A stretch of 59,429 bases of DNA from Ruminococcus flavefaciens (GCA_902777125.1 CACYSQ010000021.1:1-59429); one strand, 5' to 3'. Counted from the first letter of the stretch, positions 1-7,023 are shown. The notes: generated from the letters alone by a model not told the origin. Numbers and translations: made by a program.

Positions 1-1
1 A

Positions 2-742
2 GCCAATGTCAGAAATGGTATTATGCTTGTATCTATCTCTCAGCTTGCGGCTGTTCCGAACAGGCAGAACAAAAATATCCTGTCTGATACGGTTATGCAA
101 TCGGAGCTGCTCCTTGCAAATGCAATACGTCTTATTTCCGGCCGTGAGTTGCAGACAGCACGTCTTGACAAGCGGACGTTTGCAGTTGTGTATCCGCTTG
201 AAGCAAGCGATATACCTGAGCGGTATGCAGAGGAAATGATGATTCAGCTTGAAGTCCTCATACGAAAAATGCAGGAGGGCTCGGCAGCGGCTTTTCTCCC
301 CGAACCTTACTATGTTTGCGGATATGTGACTGCTCCTGCTGAGAAATGTATTTCTGTTCTGTGGGACGCTCTAAGCGAAAATCAGCCAAAGGAGAAGGGC
401 TTCGCAGGAATAGGTGAACTGAAAAAACTCAGGCGTGAAATGCACAAAGCGCGTGAACTCGACTGGAATCTCGGTGAACTTGCAAAACGGCTGAATATCA
501 GCAAAAGCTACGTCCAAAAGCTCTACAAAGAAAATTTCGGCATAAGTTATATCGACGATCTGATCGCAGTGCGCATTGGCATGGCAAAGAATCTGCTGAA
601 AAACACGGATCTGCGTATCAATGAGGTCGCCGTATCCTGCGGTTATCAGAATCCGACACATTTTATGCGCCAGTTCAAGGAAAGATGCGGCGTTACAGCA
701 GCTCAGTTCAGAAAAAACGGATCAAAGAAAGAGACAGTGTGA
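2..742 (+). CDS. AraC-family transcriptional regulator, 5'-truncated by the window edge
   Basis: The reading frame is already open at base 2, and the first ATG (base 23) has no ribosome binding site, so the gene very likely starts outside the window. The C-terminal ~100 residues form an AraC/XylS double helix-turn-helix: first helix pair around LAKRLNISKSYVQKLYKE, second around INEVAVSCGYQNPTHFMRQF, followed by the usual short tail. The upstream part resembles no domain I can name with confidence. Regulators of this type in rumen Clostridia often control nearby polysaccharide-degradation genes. The next gene is a broken PL11 lyase, so it may once have been the target; that link is inference. 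Confidence 0.85.
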   Translation, partial: ANVRNGIMLVSISQLAAVPNRQNKNILSDTVMQSELLLANAIRLISGRELQTARLDKRTFAVVYPLEASDIPERYAEEMMIQLEVLIRKMQEGSAAAFLPEPYYVCGYVTAPAEKCISVLWDALSENQPKEKGFAGIGELKKLRREMHKARELDWNLGELAKRLNISKSYVQKLYKENFGISYIDDLIAVRIGMAKNLLKNTDLRINEVAVSCGYQNPTHFMRQFKERCGVTAAQFRKNGSKKETV

Positions 743-854
743 CTGTCTCTTTTTGATTGAAAATGCGACTTTTTTGATTGAACGCTTCATTGAATCATCT
801 CACGTTCTGATTTAGAATAGAATCAAAGAAATTCTATTGAGAGGTGATCCAAAT

Positions 855-1133
855 ATGAAAGGAACTAAGATCCAAGCATGTGCGGTATCCGTTTTGCTGG
901 CTGCAAGCGTTATTCCGGCAAATATCAATGCAATGACAACATCTGCAAAATACGGAACAGGCAAGAACATAGTTGAACACCTTGACCGCGGAATATATGC
1001 CGTGAAATCAGGCAGCGGTATGTTCGTGAGCTGGCGCTGGAATGCCGATGACGCTGATAATGCTGAGTTTCGGCTCTACCGTGATGATAAGCTCATTTAC
1101 ACAAGCGAAGCAGGAAAGGGCGCAACAAGCTAA
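855..1133 (+). pseudogene. Truncated rhamnogalacturonan lyase (PL11-like), N-terminus only
   Basis: The start is the ATG at 855, set by GAGGTG at 841-846. A signal peptide (about residues 1-28) is followed by VEHLDRGIYAVKSGSGMFVS, then a WRW and an FRLYRD stretch. This matches the start of the N-terminal beta domain of PL11 rhamnogalacturonan lyases, secreted enzymes of about 600 or more residues that cut pectin backbones. Here the frame stops after 92 residues at GKGATS, and the following DNA is unrelated AT-rich sequence and recombinase remnants. The catalytic propeller is missing, so the product cannot be a working lyase. Probably truncated by insertion or deletion linked to the adjacent recombinase scar. 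Confidence 0.7.
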
Positions 1134-1191
1134 TAGAATCAGAAAAGTAATAGCATCGAATTAATATACAATTACATAATAATTCGATAAA

Positions 1192-1230
1192 AAGAGCAAA
1201 GTTCACTTACCGGCTTTGCTCATTCTTCTT
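1192..1230 (+). terminator. Hairpin terminator after the truncated lyase
   Basis: GAGCAAAG and CTTTGCTC form an 8-bp stem around a 12-nt loop, followed by a T-rich but interrupted tail. It lies between the PL11 remnant and the recombinase scar. Confidence 0.5.
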
Positions 1231-1297
1231 CAAATAGCGTAATATGATATAATGTGTATCGTATTACAGAACAAATATTACAAAGGGGTGACCTGAA

Positions 1298-1759
1298 ATG
1301 AACAAGTAATAGTCAAACAGAAACTTGAAAATTGAATATGGAATCAGGAGTTACGTTGTTTCCGATGGTGGGGGGGTGAGCCTTACCACTGATAGAATAG
1401 TTGGTCTCAAAGGGCAGATCGAGGAGCTTATAATGGAGCGTATCGGCGACCGCGAACACGCCAAGGTCTACAATTCCATGATTGAAAAGCGTGAAGCTGA
1501 GACAGCGAATCTGACACAGAAGATAGAGGACTGTAAGAAGTTCGATGAGCTCAGCAAGAAACGCCGCGACGAGCTGATGTCTACGGCAGAGCTTCTGGAC
1601 GAGGTACTGCTCGAGCCGTACATCAGCGATACCAACATCAGACTGCTCGTGCGGAAGATAAACGTCCACGAAAACGAAGACGGCAGCCTTGATGTCCCAC
1701 TGGAGTTCAACGGAGACTTCCACGATTCGAGCACAGTGTGCTTTGAGATCAATGATTAA
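1298..1759 (+). pseudogene. Large serine recombinase remnant with internal deletion
   Basis: A good ribosome binding site (AAAGGGGTG, 1282-1290) precedes ATG AAC AAG and then an immediate stop TAA at 1307-1309. The open frame ending at 1759 has no catalytic serine domain. Its ~130 residues match the C-terminal coiled region of large serine recombinases: a long charged helix (KIEDCKKFDELSKKRRDEL), then IRLLVRKINVHENEDGSLDV and a final beta strand. The simplest reading is that promoter, start codon and C-terminus survive while roughly the first two thirds were deleted. No activity is expected. A second, unrelated remnant of the same family lies at 23314-23826. Confidence 0.75.
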
Positions 1760-1768
1760 AAAAGTAAT

Positions 1769-1795
1769 AGCCGCAGGGAGACCTGCGGCTTTCTA
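1769..1795 (+). terminator. Terminator after the recombinase remnant
   Basis: Perfect 9-bp stem AGCCGCAGG / CCTGCGGCT (1769-1777 with 1782-1790), GAGA loop, short T-rich tail. Confidence 0.75.
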
Positions 1796-1872
1796 TTTAT
1801 CGGCATACTCAAGAACTACACCTTCCGAGTCCCATTACCTGGTACCAAGGTAGGAATAGAAGAAGGCAAAAG

Positions 1873-1896
1873 AAAAAAGCCCGAATAATCGGACTT
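1873..1896 (-). terminator. Terminator of the tRNA-Leu gene
   Basis: Read on the minus strand, AAGTCCGA / TCGGGCTT form a stem around a 4-nt loop, followed by a run of T. It sits just downstream of the tRNA-Leu 3' end. Confidence 0.7.
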
Positions 1897-1902
1897 TATC
1901 AA

Positions 1903-1987
1903 TGGTGCGGGTAACAGGAGTTGAACCTGCACGGATTGCTCCGCCAGAACCTAAATCTGGTGCGTATGCCAATTTCGCCATACCCGC
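1903..1987 (-). tRNA. tRNA-Leu (anticodon UAG), CCA encoded
   Basis: The minus strand folds into a class II tRNA. Acceptor stem is GCGGGTA / TACCCGC with discriminator A and an encoded CCA (1905-1903). The anticodon loop is TTTAGGT in a CCAGA/TCTGG stem, giving anticodon UAG. There is a variable arm CGGAGCAATCCG and a T arm CAGG-TTCAACT-CCTG. All arms are intact. A truncated second tRNA-Leu copy lies just upstream in the same direction (2057-2095). Confidence 0.95.
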
Positions 1988-2056
1988 GTATTCAATTTTG
2001 GCTGTCGATTTGGACTGCCGACAGGAGCAGTATTATAAAACCAATAACGTAGCGCA

Positions 2057-2095
2057 ACCTAAATCTGACGTGTCTGCCAATATCACCACACCCGC
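2057..2095 (-). pseudogene. 5' half of a second tRNA-Leu
   Basis: The minus strand from 2095 reads as a tRNA-Leu start: acceptor strand GCGGGTG, D arm TGGTGATATTGGCAGACA, and an anticodon arm entering the same TTTAGGT loop. The 3' half of the anticodon stem, variable arm, T arm and 3' acceptor strand are absent. A functional tRNA cannot form. It is either a partial gene duplication or a scar of integration into a tRNA gene. Confidence 0.55.
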
Positions 2096-2097
2096 AG

Positions 2098-2138
2098 AAA
2101 AAGCTGTGATTCTGCCGTGAGTGGACGGCAGGATCACA
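2098..2138 (-). terminator. Terminator of the 174-residue protein gene
   Basis: 2105-2118 pairs with 2125-2138 (13 pairs, one mismatch, GAGTGG loop). Read on the minus strand the hairpin is followed by AGCTTTTTC. It directly follows the minus-strand gene ending at 2153. Confidence 0.8.
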
Positions 2139-2152
2139 ACTTCGATAAACTA

Positions 2153-2677
2153 TTAGGAATTGCTTTCTTCGAGAGCAGGAGCCGCTTCTTCTGTGGGAGC
2201 ATCAGCTTTTTCATCAGCAGGTGCATCTTCTTTAGGCTGTGAATCCTCCTCGGCCGGTGACTGTTCATCGGGCTTGGGAGCTTCCTGAGTATTCTTGAGG
2301 GGTTCCTGCGACTCAACGGGCTTAGGCTCGACCTCTGCGGGCTTTTTCTTAGGCTCCTCGGGCTGCTTCTTTACCTTTCTTGAAGCTGCCTCCTCAGCCT
2401 TTTCCTTTTCCTCCTTTTCGACTCTGTCGCCGACAGACTCGCTGTAGAGGTCCTCGTCAGCGAGACTTCCTACGAAATTGAGCTGTTTAACAGGGATTCT
2501 TTTAAGAGGGGAATATACGAATTTGCTACACGAATAGGTAGTATCAACGAGACCTCTGTGTTCACAGATGACCTTGTTGCCGTCCTTTGCACGTTTACCG
2601 AAACGGCAGTAATCGCATTTAGGAGCCATATTTTTATCAAAGTAGTTACCGCTTTTAAAGAATGAGAATAAACCCAT
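2153..2677 (-). CDS. Cys-containing protein with a long Pro/Glu-rich tail, unknown function
   Basis: 174 residues, not recognised. The first ~75 residues hold a possible metal site made of four cysteines (CDYCRFGKR, ICEHRG and YSCSKF) in a compact domain, followed by PLKRIPVKQLNF. From about residue 85 on, the chain is a highly charged Glu/Lys/Pro/Ala-rich tail with no predicted fold. There is no signal peptide or membrane segment, so it is probably cytoplasmic. It has its own promoter (2708-2736) and terminator (2098-2138). A ribosome binding site GAGGTG lies just before the ATG at 2677. Confidence 0.8.
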   Translation of the reverse strand: MGLFSFFKSGNYFDKNMAPKCDYCRFGKRAKDGNKVICEHRGLVDTTYSCSKFVYSPLKRIPVKQLNFVGSLADEDLYSESVGDRVEKEEKEKAEEAASRKVKKQPEEPKKKPAEVEPKPVESQEPLKNTQEAPKPDEQSPAEEDSQPKEDAPADEKADAPTEEAAPALEESNS

Positions 2678-2707
2678 TTAGATCACCTCGAATATAAATC
2701 TATTCAC

Positions 2708-2736
2708 ATTATACCACAAGTCAACAGATTTGTAAA
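2708..2736 (-). promoter_or_regulatory. Sigma-A-type promoter of the 174-residue protein gene
   Basis: On the minus strand, TTTACA and TATAAT are separated by 17 bp, about 30 bp before the gene start. Confidence 0.75.
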
Positions 2737-2902
2737 GACATTTCTGAAAATTATGCAAAATAGTGAAATTGGGGACTCGGAATTGTGCATATTGACGTAT
2801 TATTCGCTTTGGAGGTCAAGACTTTCGAGAAACATATCGAGCTTGCAGGGAGGTGAAGACGGATTGATTGCTTATGAGTTATATGGTGCTAACAGAAACT
2901 GA

Positions 2903-2931
2903 TTGACACGCTATCAAAAGAATGTTATAAT
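2903..2931 (+). promoter_or_regulatory. Promoter of the TM1266-like/hydG unit
   Basis: Perfect TTGACA (2903-2908), 17-bp spacer, perfect TATAAT (2926-2931). Expected start of transcription is near 2938, which gives a leader of about 155 nt. Confidence 0.85.
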
Positions 2932-2937
2932 ATTAAC

Positions 2938-3080
2938 AGGCGGACAGTCGGATTTATTCGACTGTTGGCATACTTAAAATATGTTTTCGGACAGCAGAGA
3001 GTTATCCCTGCTATCGGACGGCTGTTAATACGATAATGCACACTATCCGTCCGTAATTTTATGGACGGATTTTTTCGTCC
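2938..3080 (+). ncRNA. Structured leader with terminator/antiterminator pairing before hydG (riboswitch candidate)
   Basis: A hairpin CAGTCG/CGACTG lies at 2945-2964. A strong intrinsic terminator follows at 3045-3075: ATCCGTCC / GGACGGAT with a T run. The 5' arm of that terminator can instead pair with CGGACGG at 3015-3021 (7 of 7 bases with 3047-3053), which would prevent termination. ACAGC (2991-2995) and GCTGT (3021-3025) offer another competing pairing. This is the layout of an attenuator or riboswitch. I do not recognise a known class, and the T-box signature is absent. The ligand is unknown; HydG consumes tyrosine and SAM, so these are only guesses. Confidence 0.6.
3045..3075 (+). terminator. 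Leader terminator just upstream of the coding region
   Basis: Perfect 8-bp stem (3045-3052 with 3063-3070), loop of 10 nt, then six T. It ends only 18 nt before the first ATG, so it must be conditionally read through for the downstream genes to be expressed. Confidence 0.8.
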
Positions 3081-3093
3081 GGAAGGAGGCAAC

Positions 3094-3342
3094 ATGGAAA
3101 ACAAACGCATAGCTGTTGCCGCGATCGTCATTGACGAGCCGGAGGCTGCGCTGGAGGTGAACGCTGTTCTCCACGACTACAGCGACATAATCATCGGGCG
3201 AATGGGACTGCCTTACAAAGAGCGCGGAATTTCGATAATCTCGGTCGCACTGGACGCTGAACCGGACGTTATCAGCAGTCTCACAGGCAGGCTCGGACAG
3301 ATAAGCGGCGTTTCAGTCAAGGCTGCTATTTCCAAAAAATAG
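3094..3342 (+). CDS. TM1266-family iron-only hydrogenase system regulator
   Basis: The start ATG at 3094 has a strong AAGGAGG ribosome binding site at 3083-3089. The 82-residue product, beginning MENKRIAVAAIVIDEPEAA and containing IIGRMGLPYKERGISIISVA, matches the small ACT-like-fold proteins annotated as iron-only hydrogenase system regulator (TM1266 type). These are regularly found next to hydE, hydF or hydG. The gene ends 12 nt before hydG and both sit behind the leader at 2938-3080. The molecular role of the family is poorly defined; the assignment rests on family resemblance and on the hydG neighbour. Confidence 0.85.
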   Translation: MENKRIAVAAIVIDEPEAALEVNAVLHDYSDIIIGRMGLPYKERGISIISVALDAEPDVISSLTGRLGQISGVSVKAAISKK

Positions 3343-3354
3343 GAGGATATAATT

Positions 3355-4806
3355 ATGTATGATATGAGATCACTTAAAGCAGAGGAATTCATCAACGATG
3401 AGGAGATACTCGAGACTCTGAAATACGCTGATGAGCACAAGAACGACCTTGCTCTCATTGACGAGATACTGGAAAAGGCTCGTCCCAAGAAGACCGGCAG
3501 GGGAGTAGAGTGTGCGGGACTTTCACACCGCGAGGCAAGCGTGCTTCTTGCCTGTGAGGACACTGCTGTGACTGAGAAGGTATTCGCCCTTGCCCGTGAG
3601 ATCAAGGAGGCTTTCTACGGTGACAGAATAGTAATGTTCGCACCGCTTTACCTCTCGAACTACTGCGTGAACAAGTGCGTTTACTGTCCTTATCACGCAC
3701 AGAACAAGGAGATACCCCGCAAGAAGCTCACACAGGACGAGGTTCGTGACGAGGTCATAGCACTTCAGGATATGGGACACAAGAGGCTTGCTATCGAGGC
3801 AGGTGAGGATCCGGTCAACAATCCTATCGAGTATATCCTTGAATGCATCAATACGATCTACTCTATCAAGCACAAGAACGGTGCTATTCGCCGCGTGAAC
3901 GTCAACATCGCTGCCACCACGGTCGAGAACTATAAAAAGCTCCACGATGCCGGCATAGGCACATATATCCTCTTCCAGGAGACCTACCACAAGGAGAGCT
4001 ACGAGAAGCTCCACCCGGCTGGACCCAAGCACAATTACGCTTACCACACAGAGGCTATGGACAGGGCTATGGAGGGCGGCATCGACGATGTTGGCCTTGG
4101 CGTTCTCTTTGGTCTTGACAAGTACCGCTATGAGTTCGCGGGAATACTCATGCACGCTGAGCACCTTGAAGCTGTTCACGGCGTAGGTCCTCACACTATC
4201 AGCGTTCCGCGTCTGAGGAAGGCTTCCGATATCGACCTCAAAGACTTTGACAACGGCATTGACGATGACACATTTGCCAAGATAGTTGCCTGCATAAGAA
4301 TTGCGGTTCCGTACACAGGAATGATAATCTCCACCCGTGAGAGCGAGGCTTGCCGCGAGAAGGTGCTCGGTCTCGGAGTTTCGCAGATATCCGGCGGTTC
4401 AAGGACTTCAGTAGGCGGCTACGCAGGCTATACTCCCGACGAGAGACCGCACGATACCGAGCAGTTTGACGTTTCCGACCAGCGTTCGCTTGACGAGGTA
4501 GTGAAGTGGCTCATGGACCTCGGCTATATACCGTCATTCTGCACCGCCTGCTACCGCGAGGGACGTACCGGTGACCGCTTCATGGCTCTCTGCAAGGTCG
4601 GACAGATACAGAACTGCTGTCACCCCAATGCTCTCATGACCTTGCAGGAATACCTCACGGACTACGCTTCGCCTGAGACAAAGGCTGTCGGCGAAAAGCT
4701 CATCGAGCGTGAGATACTGAACGTTCCCGATGAAAAGCGCCGTCAGAGGGCTATCGACTACCTCAACGAGATAAAGAACGGCGGAAAGCGCGACTTCCGC
4801 TTCTGA
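3355..4806 (+). CDS. hydG: HydG, radical SAM maturase of [FeFe]-hydrogenase
   Basis: The 483 residues match the usual HydG length. HydG cleaves tyrosine to p-cresol and makes the CO and CN ligands used to build the H-cluster of [FeFe]-hydrogenase in the cytoplasm. The radical SAM cluster motif is CVNKCVYC (Cys104, 108, 111). The C-terminal auxiliary cluster motif CX2CX22C is present (CTACYREGRTGDRF, Cys396, 399 and 422). RBS is GGAGG before ATG 3355. It is cotranscribed with the upstream TM1266-like gene. hydE, hydF and the hydrogenase itself are not in this window. A clean terminator follows. Confidence 0.97.
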   Translation: MYDMRSLKAEEFINDEEILETLKYADEHKNDLALIDEILEKARPKKTGRGVECAGLSHREASVLLACEDTAVTEKVFALAREIKEAFYGDRIVMFAPLYLSNYCVNKCVYCPYHAQNKEIPRKKLTQDEVRDEVIALQDMGHKRLAIEAGEDPVNNPIEYILECINTIYSIKHKNGAIRRVNVNIAATTVENYKKLHDAGIGTYILFQETYHKESYEKLHPAGPKHNYAYHTEAMDRAMEGGIDDVGLGVLFGLDKYRYEFAGILMHAEHLEAVHGVGPHTISVPRLRKASDIDLKDFDNGIDDDTFAKIVACIRIAVPYTGMIISTRESEACREKVLGLGVSQISGGSRTSVGGYAGYTPDERPHDTEQFDVSDQRSLDEVVKWLMDLGYIPSFCTACYREGRTGDRFMALCKVGQIQNCCHPNALMTLQEYLTDYASPETKAVGEKLIEREILNVPDEKRRQRAIDYLNEIKNGGKRDFRF

Positions 4807-4814
4807 TAATAGTT

Positions 4815-4842
4815 AAGCCTCCGCAATGCGGAGGCTTTTTTT
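4815..4842. terminator. Bidirectional terminator between hydG and the zinc-ribbon operon
   Basis: Perfect 10-bp stem (4815-4824 with 4828-4837), AAT loop, T run on the plus strand. The convergent minus-strand gene ends within the T run at 4841, so it may serve both genes. Confidence 0.9.
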
Positions 4843-5431
4843 ACAGAAATGGTATCCATTCCTTTACTTTATTGTATTTGTCTTTAGCTTCGTTGGCTGT
4901 TCTGTATGTATCAAGGAGTTCCGGAACTACTTTAATGAGCAATACGGTATACAGAATGCAGGTTATCACTGATATGATGACCGCAGCCTTGCAGAGTGCG
5001 ATATTTGTAGGGATACGGTACTTTTTTCTTCCGATTATACCAAGAATGAGACCTATTGGCGGAAAAAGCAGTGAGAAAACCATTGCACATACGGCGAGTC
5101 CGCCGCTTTCAGGCATATCGGCGACAGGCTGTGCCGGCATAAGAGCAGCTTGAGGTGCTGTAGGTGCACCGCATTCGGGGCAAATCTGACTGCCGGAGGG
5201 TACTGTTTTGCCGCATTCGGTACAAATTATGGCGCTGCCTGCCGACTGCACAGGAGCACCGCACACGGGGCATACAGAGCTTCCGGACGGAACCGCTTTG
5301 CCGCATTCGGTACAAATTATCGTGTTGTATGCTGAATGCACGGGAGCACCGCACACCTTACAGAAGGAAGCAGCTTCTCTGAGAGGACTTCCGCATTCGC
5401 CGCAAATTGGATTTAACATAATGTCACTCAT
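4841..5431 (-). CDS. Membrane protein with three N-terminal zinc ribbons
   Basis: 196 residues. Three consecutive CxxC...CxxC zinc ribbons occupy residues 7-90. The second and third are near copies (IICTECGKAVPSGSSVCPVC and IICTECGKTVPSGSQICPEC), so they arose by tandem duplication. Two hydrophobic segments follow (about 110-130 and 145-168), with the short loop RKKYRIP typical of DUF4190-like proteins. The zinc ribbons are most likely cytoplasmic. Function unknown. The start ATG overlaps the upstream gene's stop (ATGA), which indicates translational coupling to the 234-residue zinc-ribbon protein. Confidence 0.85.
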   Translation of the reverse strand: MSDIMLNPICGECGSPLREAASFCKVCGAPVHSAYNTIICTECGKAVPSGSSVCPVCGAPVQSAGSAIICTECGKTVPSGSQICPECGAPTAPQAALMPAQPVADMPESGGLAVCAMVFSLLFPPIGLILGIIGRKKYRIPTNIALCKAAVIISVITCILYTVLLIKVVPELLDTYRTANEAKDKYNKVKEWIPFL

Positions 5432-6132
5432 TCTTCGCTGATGTCAAATGTTTTTGAACCAGCACCGGCATACTTTTTTATAAAGTAAGATAATGAGCAG
5501 TCCTTGCTTATAGGAACCGTTATTTCCTTGAAGTGCTGCGGATCGCCGCTCTTTTCAAACCTCAGCGTATGAATACCTTTCTTAACATAGAATTCAGGAA
5601 TAGTTTGGGTTTTACCGTCTCCTAAAGTACAGAGCGGCTCGTTATCAAAATAAATATTGGTATCATAATCTCTCCCTGAAATTTTCCACTGATCTTTGCT
5701 GGTAAACTGTAATTTGACCTTAAACATATCGCTTTGTGTAGCAGCTTGCGTTTCCCTCTGCTGCCTTTGTGTAGGAGGTTCGGTAAATGAGATCTTGTTT
5801 TGGTCATCGTCGGGAACTATAGCATTGTTTATAGGATTATCGTTGGTGAAAGTTTTTGTTTCGGCTGTGCTTGAATCGCTTGATTTATTTTTTCTGATAA
5901 GATAAGGGGTAGCTGTTGCAATACCGATAACAAGGATCAGTATAAGAAGAACAGGGACAAGCTTTGAATGCTTAGAGGCAGGCTGGTCCTGAACGGTGGG
6001 CGCCTGCTGAAACTGCGGCTGCATCTGAGGCTGCTGATTCTGCATGAAAGGGTTGGGTGATTTGCAGTGAGGGCAGACGGGTGCCTTATCACTTATTTGT
6101 TTTCCGCATTTTGGACAAAAGATCATTGACAT
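5428..6132 (-). CDS. Zinc-ribbon, single-TM protein with extracellular beta domain
   Basis: 234 residues. N-terminal zinc ribbon (FCPKCGKQI...VCPHC), Gln/Pro-rich linker, one membrane helix at about 58-80, an Asp/Thr/Asn-rich spacer, then a beta-rich C-terminal domain from about residue 130 (YVKKGIHTLRFEKSGD looks PEGA-like). The architecture predicts a cytoplasmic zinc ribbon and an exported C-terminus. Function not known. It is first gene of a two-gene minus-strand operon with its own promoter at 6167-6195. Confidence 0.85.
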   Translation of the reverse strand: MSMIFCPKCGKQISDKAPVCPHCKSPNPFMQNQQPQMQPQFQQAPTVQDQPASKHSKLVPVLLILILVIGIATATPYLIRKNKSSDSSTAETKTFTNDNPINNAIVPDDDQNKISFTEPPTQRQQRETQAATQSDMFKVKLQFTSKDQWKISGRDYDTNIYFDNEPLCTLGDGKTQTIPEFYVKKGIHTLRFEKSGDPQHFKEITVPISKDCSLSYFIKKYAGAGSKTFDISEE

Positions 6133-6166
6133 AATAACGTCTTTTTATAAAAGTATTGATAACTTG

Positions 6167-6195
6167 ATTATAGCACGCATTTTTCCGTTTTTCAA
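6167..6195 (-). promoter_or_regulatory. Promoter of the zinc-ribbon operon
   Basis: On the minus strand TTGAAA, 17-bp spacer, TATAAT, about 35 bp upstream of the ATG at 6132. Confidence 0.75.
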
Positions 6196-6272
6196 TAAAA
6201 AGCTGAAAAACAGGAAATGTGTACATATGTGTATTTATCATGCTGTATCGTTTTGTATATATTTGTAAAAGC

Positions 6273-6301
6273 TTGACATATCCTCTTGTATGTGATAGAA
6301 T
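6273..6301 (+). promoter_or_regulatory. Promoter of the small membrane protein/ymxH-like unit
   Basis: TTGACA (6273-6278), 17-bp spacer, TAGAAT (6296-6301). Confidence 0.75.
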
Positions 6302-6334
6302 AATCAGGAAATCCAGAATATCGGAGGGATAGAA

Positions 6335-6511
6335 ATGTACAGCATATTAGCGGCAATTGTGGCTGCTGTACCGGTCACCGGCGATGAGTTCCCGAAGGAG
6401 AAGCTGTTCACCGTTATCGGTGTTGCTGCCGCAGTTGTGGTGGTTCTTAGCATATTGTCGTTCGTTTTCAGCAAGAAAAAGGACGACGATGACGATGACG
6501 ACAAGAAATAA
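6335..6511 (+). CDS. 58-residue single-pass membrane protein with an Asp run
   Basis: ATG at 6335 has a CGGAGGG ribosome binding site (6322-6328) and a promoter 34 bp upstream. The product starts with a hydrophobic N-terminus (MYSILAAIVAAVPVTGDEF), has one strong membrane helix at about 26-45 and ends in KKKDDDDDDDKK. The N-terminus could be a cleaved signal or a second helix. It matches no family I know. The RBS, promoter and clean reading frame argue that it is real. It precedes the ymxH-like gene by 53 nt and probably shares its transcript. Confidence 0.65.
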   Translation: MYSILAAIVAAVPVTGDEFPKEKLFTVIGVAAAVVVVLSILSFVFSKKKDDDDDDDKK

Positions 6512-6521
6512 GAGGAATGTC

Positions 6522-6565
6522 CCTCCGCATATACTTGACAAAAGCGTATGCGGAGGCGATTTTTA
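6522..6565 (+). promoter_or_regulatory. Hairpin burying the ymxH ribosome binding site / possible attenuator
   Basis: CCTCCGCATA (6522-6531) is perfectly complementary to TATGCGGAGG (6547-6556), forming a 10-bp stem with a 15-nt loop. The 3' arm contains the GGAGG used by the ATG at 6565, and TTTTT follows. It can therefore act as a terminator for the upstream small gene or as a translational off-switch. Confidence 0.65.
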
Positions 6566-6864
6566 TGGTATGCAGTCTTGATGAGCTCCGGCGTAAGGAG
6601 GTCATCGACATTAACAGCGGCGAAAGGCTCGGCTTCATCGACGACGTCCGTCTCGACCTTGAAACTTCCGGCGTAGTGGGGCTTGTCATATACGGCAGGA
6701 CTCGTTTTTTCGGGATATTCGGCAGGGACGAGGACGTTGAGATACCTTGCGGCGACATCAGGGTAGTCGGCAGTGAGGTAGTCCTGATAAGCAGGAGTTT
6801 GAAGCTTGAACCGTCAATATCAACAGACAATAAAAGAATTACAATGTCAGGTTTGTTTAAATAA
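6565..6864 (+). CDS. YlmC/YmxH-family sporulation protein (PRC-barrel)
   Basis: 99 residues from ATG 6565, chosen because GCGGAGG lies 8 nt upstream. A frame extension to 6517 has no ribosome binding site. The sequence MVCSLDELRRKEVIDINSGE, followed by RLGFIDDVRLDLETS and a GRTRFFGIFGRDEDVEIP stretch, matches the small PRC-barrel proteins of the YlmC/YmxH sporulation family in Firmicutes. The precise function of the family is unclear. Its translation start lies inside a 10-bp stem (6522-6556), which suggests post-transcriptional control. Confidence 0.85.
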   Translation: MVCSLDELRRKEVIDINSGERLGFIDDVRLDLETSGVVGLVIYGRTRFFGIFGRDEDVEIPCGDIRVVGSEVVLISRSLKLEPSISTDNKRITMSGLFK

Positions 6865-6879
6865 ACGAATGGAAAACAC

Positions 6880-6908
6880 TTGCAATTTCCGGAAGAAAAT
6901 GCTATAAT
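6880..6908 (+). promoter_or_regulatory. Promoter of rpsB
   Basis: TTGCAA (6880-6885), 17-bp spacer, TATAAT (6903-6908). It is followed by a GC-rich leader of about 110 nt (6915-7023) with self-complementary blocks. That leader may be a ribosomal-protein autoregulatory element, but I cannot assign it to a known class. Confidence 0.75.
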
Positions 6909-7023
6909 ATTAAGGCAATTCGCACGCTTGTACTTTTGCGGGCTGGTGCGTCCGGTGGGCGTTGTCCGTGAGCTAAGTCAGGCGGAGGATTAATATTAAC
7001 CAATTTTTAAGGAGGACTACACC

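Noticed and set aside
1902-2120. 72-residue plus frame
   Set aside because: Runs through tRNA-Leu and the tRNA-Leu half; the similarity to proteins comes from reading the tRNA complement.
2800-2870. Short protein-like frame (ALEVKTFEKHIELAGR)
   Set aside because: Only about 20 residues, no start or RBS and no recognisable family.
2931-3030. 9-bp perfect dyad enclosing the hydG leader, tempting as a riboswitch P1 stem
   Set aside because: Its 5' arm overlaps the -10 box and lies mostly before the expected transcription start, so it would not be in the RNA.
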